A stretch of DNA of 16,445 bases from JAEUMW01 sp039807745 (GTDB lineage Bacteria > Pseudomonadota > Gammaproteobacteria > Burkholderiales > JAEUMW01), in the NCBI GenBank assembly GCA_039807745.1, contig JBDHRV010000078.1, positions 1 through 16,445 of the forward strand. The letters run 5' to 3'. The stretch's first letter is position 1. The number at the start of each line of letters is the position of its first letter. A program made the translations under genes and the position numbers. Below, piece after piece: positions 6,995 to 13,485 of the stretch. The notes under the pieces are model-generated. The model saw only the letters and a list, made by a program, of their open reading frames with translations. It had not been told where the DNA came from and ran no database searches.

Positions 6995-7191
6995 TGCCCT
7001 CCTTGGCCCGCCTCTGGCGCTCGGCCGCCCCGATGCAAACGTAATACCGCCTGCAGCAAATGGATATGGCATACCGGAGCCGGCGCGGCGGACAGTGCGC
7101 CGGCCGCATCGAGCTACTCGATCACCGACTGGCGTGCCTGAGCCGATGAACCGGCTTTACTGCCGTCCCGATGGTGATCTAGAGTTGCGCC

Positions 7192-7686
7192 ATGCTCGCT
7201 CGCCGAAGACTGGTGCTCCTGACAGTCGCTGCCTGGGTCGCGGGATGTGCGTCGCGACCGGAGCGACCGCCTGCCGGCAGCGATGGCCTGCCCGCCCCCA
7301 TGCCATCGGAGGCGGCCCGCGATGCAGCCGTGTTCGCGGTTTCCCTGATCGGCGTGCCGTACCGCAACGGCGGCACCTCACCGGATTCCGGATTCGACTG
7401 CAGCGGGTTCGTCTGGTACGTGTACCGGCAGGCGGCGGGCCTCGCGCTGCCGCGCAGTGCGGTCGAAATGGAGCGTGTCGGCTGGCCGGTGGAACCGGAC
7501 GAGATGCAGCCGGGCGACCTCGTCTTCTACAACACGCTCGGCCGGGCGTTCAGCCACGTCGGCATCTACGTGGGCGAACGCCGCTTCGTCCATGCGCCGA
7601 GCAGCGGTGGCAAGGTCGAGATCGTTGCGATGCAAAACGGCTATTGGGCGCGGCGGTTCTCGGGCGCCCGCCGGATTGCCGCCTGA
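7192..7686 (+). CDS. NlpC/P60 family lipoprotein, putative cell-wall peptidase
   Basis: A 164-residue lipoprotein with signal MLARRRLVLLTVAAWVAGC; lipidation is expected at C19 (lipobox VAGC). The NlpC/P60 domain begins near residue 45. The catalytic triad is visible as C70 in FDCSGFVWYVY, H122 in FSHVGIYVG and H134 in RFVHAPSSG. PYRNGGTSPDSGFDCSG and MQPGDLVFY are typical family segments. Such enzymes cut D-Glu to diaminopimelate bonds in peptidoglycan peptides, here from the periplasmic face of a membrane. Length is normal for a Spr/MepS-type protein. There is no good ribosome binding site before the ATG. It converges on the bacterioferritin gene with a 2-bp gap. Confidence 0.92.
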   Translation: MLARRRLVLLTVAAWVAGCASRPERPPAGSDGLPAPMPSEAARDAAVFAVSLIGVPYRNGGTSPDSGFDCSGFVWYVYRQAAGLALPRSAVEMERVGWPVEPDEMQPGDLVFYNTLGRAFSHVGIYVGERRFVHAPSSGGKVEIVAMQNGYWARRFSGARRIAA

Positions 7687-7688
7687 GG

Positions 7689-8168
7689 TCAGCTCGAGGA
7701 ATCACCCATCTGCGATTGCAGATAGTTCTGGATGCCGACTTTCCCGATCAGCTCCAGCTGCGTCTCGAGCCAGTCGATGTGCTCCTCTTCGCTTTCGAGA
7801 ATGCTTTCGAACAGCTCCCGCGACACGTAATCGCCACAGGACTCGCAATACGCGATCGCGGCCTTGAGGTCGGGATAGGCACGCAGCTCGAGCTGCAGAT
7901 CGCAGCGCAGACACTCCTCGGCATGCTCCCCGATCATGAGCTTGTCGAGATCCTGCAGGTTCGGCAGGCCCTCCAGGAAGAGGATGCGATTGATGAGCCG
8001 GTCGGCATGCTTCATTTCGTCCACGGACTCGTGGTACTCGTAGTCGTCCAGCTTCTTGAGGCCCCAGTTGCGAAACATGCGGGCGTGCAGGAAGTACTGG
8101 TTGATCGCCGTGAGTTCGTTGCGCAGTGCCTTGTTGAGGTGTTCGATGACCTTGGTGTCGCCTTTCAT
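7689..8168 (-). CDS. bfr: Bacterioferritin
   Basis: A haem-containing ferritin subunit that oxidises and stores iron in a 24-mer shell. The 159-residue length is standard. All ferroxidase ligands are present: E18, E51, H54, E94, E127 and H130. M52, the haem axial ligand that separates bacterioferritin from ferritin, is also there. The start MKGDTKVIEHLNKALRNELTAINQYFLHARM is canonical, and AGGAGC precedes the ATG. It lies 110 bp downstream of bfd on the same strand. The gap holds a 16-bp palindrome, so bfr may be transcribed both from the upstream operon and from its own promoter. Iron control through Fur is inferred from the operon promoter. Confidence 0.96.
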   Translation of the reverse strand: MKGDTKVIEHLNKALRNELTAINQYFLHARMFRNWGLKKLDDYEYHESVDEMKHADRLINRILFLEGLPNLQDLDKLMIGEHAEECLRCDLQLELRAYPDLKAAIAYCESCGDYVSRELFESILESEEEHIDWLETQLELIGKVGIQNYLQSQMGDSSS

Positions 8169-8237
8169 GGGCTGCTCCTGATCAGATGAGAAATAGAATC
8201 AGTGCGACCAAAGGCGGGGCGCACGAGAAATTCTACT

Positions 8238-8253
8238 CCGCAGCGCGCTGCGG
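8238..8253. promoter_or_regulatory. 16-bp perfect palindrome between bfd and bfr
   Basis: CCGCAGCGCGCTGCGG is perfectly self-complementary and lies 26 bp after the bfd stop in the direction of transcription. On the minus strand it is followed by a weakly T-rich stretch (AGTAGAATTTCT). It could attenuate read-through into bfr or stabilise an mRNA end. No classical T-run follows, so full termination is doubtful. Confidence 0.45.
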
Positions 8254-8278
8254 ATGAATCGAGTCAGGAGTGATCAGC

Positions 8279-8476
8279 TCAAGCGAGCTGTGCGCAGCTC
8301 ATGGAGCTGGAAAAAGCGAGTTGTTCGTCGAGGACGAACTCTGCGCACTCGGCGCAGCGACCGCAGCAGGATGCGATGCCGAGGCGAGCCTTCAGATCAC
8401 ACAAAGACGAAGCGCCTTCCGCTACCGCCTTCGCGATGTGGTGGTCGGTGACACCATTGCACAGGCACACATACAT
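8279..8476 (-). CDS. bfd: Bacterioferritin-associated ferredoxin
   Basis: A 65-residue [2Fe-2S] protein that donates electrons to bacterioferritin so that stored ferric iron is released. It starts MYVCLCNGVTD like E. coli Bfd and keeps the four cluster ligands C4, C6, C38 and C41; C37 and C44 are extra cysteines. The frame is open further upstream, but ATG 8476 is fixed by the canonical N-terminus and by GAGG nearby. The DUF2325 gene ends 13 bp upstream and bfr follows 110 bp downstream, an order that puts the release factor before the store. It is expected to be induced under low iron through the Fur-box promoter ahead of DUF2325. Confidence 0.95.
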   Translation of the reverse strand: MYVCLCNGVTDHHIAKAVAEGASSLCDLKARLGIASCCGRCAECAEFVLDEQLAFSSSMSCAQLA

Positions 8477-8489
8477 GGCAGACCTCGGG

Positions 8490-8843
8490 CTAGTTCGACG
8501 TACGTTTCGCGACTTTCGGGCACGTAGCGCAACGTGCCTCGCATTCCGGCTGCGCAAAGAAGCGGTCCAGACAGACCGCGAGACAACTCGCAGAACGGCG
8601 ACAAGCGATCACCGGAACTCCCTCTGCCTGCGCCAGGCTGCGAAAGCTCTTCATGACGTTGTGGCCGAGAAAGTCGGTGAAGAGAATGACGAGCTGGGTG
8701 TTGCTGCCGATCGCGGCGCCGCGACGCTGATGGGCGGCCTGCCGGCCGGACACGTGTTCGAGGATGCGAATCCCGAATCCCCCCAGCACGTCCGGAATGT
8801 TTCCGAGTCGGTCGGCGCCGACGACGAGTGCGTTCATGATCAC
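8490..8843 (-). CDS. DUF2325 protein with cysteine-rich C-terminus
   Basis: A 117-residue protein from GTG 8843, or 115 from ATG 8837; GAGA six bases before the GTG slightly favours the longer form. Family features are NALVVGADRLGNIPDVL at the N-terminus and QLVILFTDFLGHNVMKSFRSLAQAEGVPVIACRRS in the middle, a small Rossmann-like fold annotated as DUF2325 with no assigned function. Numbered from ATG 8837, cysteines are C79, C85 and C89 followed by C99-x3-C103-x2-C106 in the tail, so a metal or Fe-S site is possible. No signal peptide. It is the first gene of a Fur-box-controlled operon with bfd and bfr, which suggests an iron or redox role. The family call is confident; the function is not. 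Confidence 0.87.
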   Translation of the reverse strand: MIMNALVVGADRLGNIPDVLGGFGIRILEHVSGRQAAHQRRGAAIGSNTQLVILFTDFLGHNVMKSFRSLAQAEGVPVIACRRSASCLAVCLDRFFAQPECEARCATCPKVAKRTSN

Positions 8844-8865
8844 CGTTATCTCAAAGCCCAGATCA

Positions 8866-8884
8866 AATGATAATAATTCGCATC
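8866..8884. promoter_or_regulatory. Fur box 1
   Basis: AATGATAATAATTCGCATC matches 15 of 19 positions of a 7-1-7 Fur consensus (AATGATAATGATTATCATT). It overlaps the -10 box of the DUF2325-bfd promoter. Its right half TTCGCATC is repeated in inverted form in Fur box 2. Confidence 0.7.
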
Positions 8885-8895
8885 CATCAAGTCAA
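8867..8895 (-). promoter_or_regulatory. Sigma-70 promoter of the DUF2325-bfd operon
   Basis: On the minus strand TTGACT (8895-8890) and TATCAT (8872-8867) are separated by exactly 17 bp, each matching five of six consensus bases. The predicted start near 8860 gives a leader of about 17 to 23 bases. A Fur-box-like sequence covers the spacer and -10 region, so iron-bound Fur would block polymerase. Confidence 0.7.
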
Positions 8896-8897
8896 CG

Positions 8898-8916
8898 GAT
8901 GCGAAGCATTCTCATT
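8898..8916. promoter_or_regulatory. Fur box 2
   Basis: The minus strand reads AATGAGAATGCTTCGCATC, matching 16 of 19 positions of AATGAGAATGATTCTCATT. It lies between the two divergent -35 boxes, directly upstream of the fbpA -35, and faces Fur box 1 as an inverted copy across 13 bp. Confidence 0.72.
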
Positions 8917-8917
8917 A

Positions 8918-8946
8918 TTGCCAACAGGAACACTACCGGATACGAT
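8918..8946 (+). promoter_or_regulatory. Sigma-70 promoter of the iron-binding protein gene
   Basis: TTGCCA (8918-8923) and TACGAT (8941-8946) are spaced by 17 bp; the -35 matches five and the -10 four of six consensus bases. The predicted start near 8953 gives a leader of about 63 bases before ATG 9016. Fur box 2 abuts the -35. Confidence 0.6.
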
Positions 8947-9015
8947 TCCCGTGGCCCCCTCGACGCTGGCCCACCGGTGCGAGCGGCTCGTCAAACGAAA
9001 CAGGAAAAATCGAAG

Positions 9016-10053
9016 ATGACCCGTCCCCACAAGAAGCTGTCGACCCTTATCGCCGCTGTCACCCTGCTCAGCTTCTCTCCGGTCCACGCCGCCGAGGAGA
9101 AAGAGCTCAATCTCTATACCGCCCGTCACTATCAGACGGACGAAGCGCTCTATACCGACTTCACGAAGCAGACCGGGATCAAGGTGAACCGCATCGAAGG
9201 CGCCGAAGATCCGCTGATGGAACGCATCAAGAGCGAAGGCGACAAGAGTCCGGCAGACGTCTTCATCACGGTCGATGCAGGCCGTCTGTGGCGCGCGGAC
9301 CAGGCGGGGCTCTTTCAGCCGATCAAGTCGAAGGTGCTCGACAGCCGCATCCCCGCCGCCTACCGCGCGCCGGACGGCACCTGGTACGGCTTCTCGGCAC
9401 GGGCGCGGATCATCGTCTACAACAAGGCCGCGGTGAAACCGGACGAGCTCAAGAGCTACGCCGATCTGGCCGACCCGAGGTGGAAGGGCCGGATCTGCGC
9501 GCGATCGGCTGGCCACGTCTACATGCTGTCGCTGATCAGCTCGGTGATCGCCCACGACGGCGAACAGAAGGCCGAGCAGTGGGCGAAGGGCGTTGCCGGC
9601 AATCTGGCGCGCGAGCCCAAGGGCGGCGACACCGATCAGCTCAAAGCCGTAGCGGCGGGAGAGTGCGACATCGCGATCAGCAACACGTATTACTTCGTGC
9701 GGCTGCTCAAGTCGACCAAGCCCGAGGACCGCGCCGTGGTCGAGAAGCTGGGCGTCATCTGGCCGGACAAGAACGGACCCGGCGTGCATATGAACATTTC
9801 CGGGGGCGGCGTGCTCAAGTACGCACCGCACAAGGAGAACGCGATCAAGTTCCTCGAGTACCTGGCTTCGGACCAGGCGCAGCAATACTTCGCGAACGGC
9901 AACAACGAGTGGCCAGTCGTCCCCGGTGTCAAGGTGAACAACGCGGAGCTCGAGTCGCTGGGCAAGTTCAAGGCCGACACGCTCAACGTCGGCGAGCTCG
10001 GCAAGAATCAGCCGGCGGCGCAGAAGGTGGCCGATCGCGTCGGCTGGAAGTAG
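9016..10053 (+). CDS. fbpA: Ferric-iron ABC transporter periplasmic binding protein (FutA/FbpA type)
   Basis: A 345-residue periplasmic protein that binds ferric iron and delivers it to the FbpB/FbpC transporter. The signal peptide MTRPHKKLSTLIAAVTLLSFSPVHA is clear. The mature part opens with LNLYTARHYQTDEALYTDFTKQTGIKVN, the FutA-type start, with H38/Y39 as possible ligands. The twin tyrosines Y225-Y226 in ISNTYYFVRL are the hallmark iron-binding pair of this family, and Y169 is a further candidate. Length is normal. ATG 9016 is chosen because the signal peptide starts there, although the frame stays open upstream to 8764. It is divergent from the DUF2325-bfd operon across two Fur boxes and convergent with the permease gene 28 bp away. 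Low-iron induction is expected. Confidence 0.95.
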   Translation: MTRPHKKLSTLIAAVTLLSFSPVHAAEEKELNLYTARHYQTDEALYTDFTKQTGIKVNRIEGAEDPLMERIKSEGDKSPADVFITVDAGRLWRADQAGLFQPIKSKVLDSRIPAAYRAPDGTWYGFSARARIIVYNKAAVKPDELKSYADLADPRWKGRICARSAGHVYMLSLISSVIAHDGEQKAEQWAKGVAGNLAREPKGGDTDQLKAVAAGECDIAISNTYYFVRLLKSTKPEDRAVVEKLGVIWPDKNGPGVHMNISGGGVLKYAPHKENAIKFLEYLASDQAQQYFANGNNEWPVVPGVKVNNAELESLGKFKADTLNVGELGKNQPAAQKVADRVGWK

Positions 10054-10067
10054 CCGCAGTGCAGGAT

Positions 10068-10097
10068 GCGGGGCGGCAGAACTATGCCCGCCCCCGC
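10068..10097. terminator. Imperfect hairpin between convergent fbpA and fbpB
   Basis: GCGGGGCGG (10068-10076) can pair with CCGCCCCCGC (10088-10097) with one bulge, across an 11-base loop. It spans the 28-bp gap and the last codons of fbpB. There is no T-run, so it is at most a weak or bidirectional terminator. Confidence 0.35.
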
Positions 10098-11761
10098 GTC
10101 TTCGCGATGGTCCGCGAGAGGAAGATGAGCGGCACCAGGCCCACCGCGACGATTGCGAGCGACGCGGTCGCCGCCTCCGCCAGGCGCTCGTCGGCGGCCA
10201 GGTTGTACGCCTGCACCGCCAACGTATCGAAGTTGAAGGGGCGCATGGCGAAGGTCGCAGGCAGCTCCTTCATCACGTCCACGAATACCATCAGACCGGC
10301 CGTGAGCAGGCTTCCGGTCAACAGGGGTGCGTGCACCCGCGCCAGCACGCCACCAGGCGAGCAGCCGAGGCTGCGCGCCGCTGCTTCCATGCTGGGCGTG
10401 ATGCGCGTGAGCCCGGCATCGACGGTCTGCAGCGCGACCGAGAAAAAGCGCACCAGATAGGCGTAGACCAGCGCGGCGATGCCGCCGGTGAACAGCAGTC
10501 CCGTGGAATGCCCGAAGGTCGACGACATGAACGCATCGACGGCGTGGTCGAGGCGTGCGACGGGCACCAGGATGCCGACCGCGATCACGGTGCCGGGCAC
10601 CGCATACCCGAGCCCTGCCACACGGTTCGCCGACCACGTGATCGGCCCCGGGCGCAGCCGTACCGCGTAGGCCATGAGCAGCGCGAGCGCGACCGCGAGC
10701 AGCGAGGTGATCACCGCCAGCAAGACGCTGTTGCGGGTCAGCGCCACGAACCGTTCGCCGAACTGCTCGTCGCCCTGGGCGAGCGTCATCCGCAACAGGA
10801 TGAGCGCAGGCAGCGCGAAACCGAGGACGAGCGGCGTCATGCAGGCAAGCAGGGCGGCACCCGCGCGCCAGCCATGCAGCCGGGACTCCGGCAGGCGCTT
10901 GCGTGGTGCCGGATTGTGGTAGCGCGCCCGACCGCGGGTGAGGCGCTCTAGCAGGAGCACCACCGCGACCAGAGCGAGCAGAACGGCCGACAGCTGCGCC
11001 GCCGCAACGGGGTCGCCCATCGAGAACCACGCGCGGTAGATGCCGGTGGTGAAGGTTTGTACCGCGAAGTAAGAGACGGTGCCGAAGTCAGCCAGCGTTT
11101 CCATCAGGGCGAGCGACGTGCCGGCGGCGATCGCGGGGCGCGCCAGCGGCAAGGCGATCCGCGCGAAGCTGCCCCACGCGCCGTAGCCCAGTGTGCGGCC
11201 CACCTCCAGCACCCCGACCGACTGCTCGAGAAAAGCAGCGCGCGCGAGGAGATACACGTAGGGATACATCACGAACACCATCACCGTAATGGCGCCGCCG
11301 AGCGAGCGGATGTCGGGGAACCAGTACTCGCGCGCGCGCCAACCGGTGAGCTCCCGCAGCCATGTCTGGACCGGACCGCTGAACTGGAGAAAGTCCGTGT
11401 AGGCGTAAGCCATCACGTAGGCGGGCACCGCCAGCGGCAGGATCAAGGCCCAGTCGAGCACGCGGCTGCCCGGGAAGCTGCACATGGTGACGAGCCAGGC
11501 GGTCCCGACGCCCACGACCACCACGCCGAAGCCCACCCCGAGGGCGAGCCAGACGGTGTTGCGGACATAATCCGCCAGCACGGTGTCGACCAGGTGTTGC
11601 CAGGATCCGCCGCTCGGGACGAACACACTGCTCGCAACGAAGACGATCGGTACTGCCAGCAAGGCAGCGAGCGCAACGGCACACCAGCCAAGCGATCCGA
11701 GCGCGGAAAGACGCCACGAGCGCCGGATCGAAACGCGGGGCAGCGAGAAAGTTGCAGTCAT
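10082..11761 (-). CDS. fbpB: Ferric-iron ABC transporter fused permease (FbpB type)
   Basis: A 559-residue inner-membrane protein in which two permease domains are fused, as usual for Fbp/Sfu iron transporters. Each half carries the EAA loop that contacts the ATPase: residues about 186-214 (LEVGRTLGYGAWGSFARIALPLARPAI) and 459-487 (EAAARSLGCSPGGVLARVHAPLL). The stretch VFVDVMKELPATFAMRPFNFDTLAVQ (493-518) is very typical of ferric permeases. About twelve transmembrane segments are visible. ATG 11761 is preferred because the upstream open frame runs through the promoter and Fur box and overlaps the divergent fbpC start; no clear ribosome binding site precedes it. It is transcribed opposite to both partner genes, an unusual split of the transporter. 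Confidence 0.94.
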   Translation of the reverse strand: MTATFSLPRVSIRRSWRLSALGSLGWCAVALAALLAVPIVFVASSVFVPSGGSWQHLVDTVLADYVRNTVWLALGVGFGVVVVGVGTAWLVTMCSFPGSRVLDWALILPLAVPAYVMAYAYTDFLQFSGPVQTWLRELTGWRAREYWFPDIRSLGGAITVMVFVMYPYVYLLARAAFLEQSVGVLEVGRTLGYGAWGSFARIALPLARPAIAAGTSLALMETLADFGTVSYFAVQTFTTGIYRAWFSMGDPVAAAQLSAVLLALVAVVLLLERLTRGRARYHNPAPRKRLPESRLHGWRAGAALLACMTPLVLGFALPALILLRMTLAQGDEQFGERFVALTRNSVLLAVITSLLAVALALLMAYAVRLRPGPITWSANRVAGLGYAVPGTVIAVGILVPVARLDHAVDAFMSSTFGHSTGLLFTGGIAALVYAYLVRFFSVALQTVDAGLTRITPSMEAAARSLGCSPGGVLARVHAPLLTGSLLTAGLMVFVDVMKELPATFAMRPFNFDTLAVQAYNLAADERLAEAATASLAIVAVGLVPLIFLSRTIAKTRGRA

Positions 11762-11808
11762 GAGGACGGAAGGCCGACGGCGCCTCTCGCGCGCCGCACA
11801 AGCCCCGA

Positions 11809-11837
11809 ATTCTAGCAATCGCGGCCACGAGTTGAGA
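11809..11837 (-). promoter_or_regulatory. Extended -10 promoter of fbpB
   Basis: The minus strand shows TGC-TAGAAT (TAGAAT at 11814-11809), an extended -10 element, with a poor -35 (TTCTCA-like) about 18 bp upstream that falls within the Fur box. The leader would be about 40 bases. Confidence 0.5.
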
Positions 11838-11849
11838 ATGATTCTCCCT
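11831..11849. promoter_or_regulatory. Fur box 3 between divergent fbpB and fbpC
   Basis: The core GAGAATGATTCTC (11834-11846) is a perfect 6-1-6 palindrome and the centre of the classical Fur site TGAGAATGATTCTCA. It overlaps the -35 regions of both divergent promoters, so one Fur dimer pair could shut off both genes. Confidence 0.85.
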
Positions 11850-11858
11850 TGATCATCG

Positions 11859-11864
11859 TATAAT
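11859..11864 (+). promoter_or_regulatory. Perfect -10 box immediately before fbpC
   Basis: TATAAT at 11859-11864 ends six bases before the fbpC ATG at 11871. Transcription would be expected to start at or next to the A of that ATG. No good -35 lies at 17 bp; the Fur box occupies that position. Confidence 0.65.
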
Positions 11865-11870
11865 CGCCGC

Positions 11871-12941
11871 ATGAATACCGTCCTCGAGGTCCGGCAGGTC
11901 GGTCACGCTTACGGCGCGGCGCATGTGCTGAGAGATTTCTCGCTCACGCTGCAACGAGGCGATATCGCCTGCCTGCTGGGACCAAGTGGCTGCGGCAAGA
12001 CCACCGCGCTGCGCTGCATCGCTGGCTTCGAGCCGCTGACCTGCGGCGAGATCGCAGTCAACGGAGAGATCGTGAGCCGCGTCGGGTTCACCCTCGCCCC
12101 CGAACGGCGCCGCATCGGCATGGTGTTTCAGGATTACGCGCTCTTCCCGCATCTCACGGTCGGCGAGAACGTCGCATTCGGCTTGCGCAGCGCACCGCGC
12201 AAGGAACGCATGACGAGAGTGACGGAACTGCTCGCGACGGTGGGGCTCGATCGGGTCGGAGAGAAATATCCGCACGAGCTCTCGGGCGGGCAACAACAGC
12301 GCGTCGCGCTCGCTCGTGCGCTGGCGCCGAAGCCCGATCTCCTGCTCATGGACGAGCCGTTCTCGAACCTCGACGTCGACCTACGGGAGCGGTTGAGCTA
12401 CGAGGTGCGCGAGATCCTCAAGGCGCAGAACGCGACGGCGATCCTGGTCACCCACGACCAGCACGAGGCCTTCGCGCTGGCGGACGAAGTCGGGATCATG
12501 CACGACGGCGTGATCGTGCAATGGGACTCGCCCTACAACCTCTACCACAAGCCGGCAAGCCGCTTCGTGGCGGACTTCGTCGGCGAAGGCGTGCTCGTCC
12601 CGGGCCGGGTGCTGAACTCCAGGCAGGTGCAGATCGAGCTCGGCATTCTTACCGGTGACGTTCCGCCGGAGTGTGCGATCGGCTGCCAGCAATGTGGCAA
12701 TGGCTGCTCGGTGGACGTGTTGCTGCGCCCGGACGACATCGTGCACGACGATGGCAGTGCGGTGCAGGCCGAGGTCGTGCAGAAGGCGTTTCGCGGCGCG
12801 GAGATCCTCTACACGATCCGGTTGCCGAGCGGCGGCCGCGCGCTGTCACTGGTCCCGAGTCACCACAACCACGCCATCGGCGAGAAGATCGGCATCCGCG
12901 TCGAGGCCGATCACGTCGTGGCTTTCCGGCACGACGTCTGA
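11871..12941 (+). CDS. fbpC: Ferric-iron ABC transporter ATP-binding protein (FbpC type)
   Basis: The 356-residue cytoplasmic ATPase that powers ferric-iron import. Motifs are complete: Walker A GPSGCGKT (37-44), Q-loop Q87, signature LSGGQ (137-141), Walker B LLLMDEP (157-163) and switch histidine H195. Residues from about 240 form a TOBE-type regulatory domain (LLRPDDIVHDDGSAVQAEV and a final SHHNHAIGEK stretch). This domain carries an unusual cysteine cluster, C268-x3-C272-x2-C275-x3-C279. No Shine-Dalgarno precedes the ATG and a perfect -10 lies six bases away, so the mRNA may be leaderless. No better downstream start is seen. It converges on the cytochrome b561 gene with a 4-bp gap. Confidence 0.94.
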   Translation: MNTVLEVRQVGHAYGAAHVLRDFSLTLQRGDIACLLGPSGCGKTTALRCIAGFEPLTCGEIAVNGEIVSRVGFTLAPERRRIGMVFQDYALFPHLTVGENVAFGLRSAPRKERMTRVTELLATVGLDRVGEKYPHELSGGQQQRVALARALAPKPDLLLMDEPFSNLDVDLRERLSYEVREILKAQNATAILVTHDQHEAFALADEVGIMHDGVIVQWDSPYNLYHKPASRFVADFVGEGVLVPGRVLNSRQVQIELGILTGDVPPECAIGCQQCGNGCSVDVLLRPDDIVHDDGSAVQAEVVQKAFRGAEILYTIRLPSGGRALSLVPSHHNHAIGEKIGIRVEADHVVAFRHDV

Positions 12942-12945
12942 TCCG

Positions 12946-13485
12946 TCAGCCGCGCCCCGGCAGCATCCGTTGAAACACCGAGTCGCGGTCCACGAAGAGG
13001 TGCTTGAAGGCGCCCGCGACGTGCAGAGCGATCAGCGCCACGAACAGGTACGAAGTGAACACGTGGACGGTGTTGAAGATGCCGTAGAGGGTCTTGTCCT
13101 CCGGCCCCCAGGGCGGGAGCTCGATGCCGAAATACTTCACGCCGAACTTCGTGAAGTTGGAGGCGATGTAGCCCGACAGCGGCATCACGATGAGACAAAC
13201 GTACAACAGCCGGTGAGTCCACGTGGCGGCCGCCGCTTCCCATTCCTTGAGCGTTGCCGGAAGCCGCGGCGGCACGTGCGTCAGGCGCCACGCGATGCGC
13301 AGCAGGATAAAAAAAGACGTGGTAAGGCCGATGGACTTGTGCAGGTTGTAGAAGTAGGTCCGCTCCGGGGTGTTCTTCGGAATGTCGATCATGAACCAGC
13401 CAAGACCGATGAGCACGAACACCAAGAGCGCGATCACCCAGTGCAGCAGGATTGCCGTGCCGGTGTAGCGCCCTTCCGACCTCAC
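12946..13485 (-). CDS. Cytochrome b561 family membrane protein
   Basis: A 179-residue di-haem b-type cytochrome with four transmembrane helices (about residues 11-32, 51-70, 92-110 and 140-160). Histidines suited to haem ligation are H15 (LLHW), H49 (NLHKSIG), H91 (WTHRLLY) and H141/H155 (VHVFTSY, ALHVAG). Proteins of this family pass electrons between the quinone pool and periplasmic partners. GTG 13485 is chosen because it overlaps the stop of the upstream propeller gene (GTGA), implying translational coupling; the frame upstream of it is antisense-like. Length is normal. It is last in the PQQ-associated operon, so a role in returning electrons from alcohol oxidation is possible but inferred. 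Confidence 0.9.
   Translation of the reverse strand: MRSEGRYTGTAILLHWVIALLVFVLIGLGWFMIDIPKNTPERTYFYNLHKSIGLTTSFFILLRIAWRLTHVPPRLPATLKEWEAAAATWTHRLLYVCLIVMPLSGYIASNFTKFGVKYFGIELPPWGPEDKTLYGIFNTVHVFTSYLFVALIALHVAGAFKHLFVDRDSVFQRMLPGRG

Noticed and set aside
6014..7072. Upstream extension of the secretin-like frame to 645 codons
   Set aside because: This part lies in another frame of the FNT gene, has a low-complexity translation, and a clear signal peptide begins at 6013.
8764..9015. Extension of the iron-binding protein upstream of 9016
   Set aside because: It would run through the divergent promoters and Fur boxes, and the signal peptide starts at 9016.
8887..9885. 332-codon minus-strand open frame opposite fbpA
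   Set aside because: Antisense shadow of a gene with clear motifs; translation not protein-like.
11762..11872. Extension of the permease frame to an ATG at 11872
   Set aside because: It would cover the Fur box and overlap the fbpC start; no ribosome binding site supports it.
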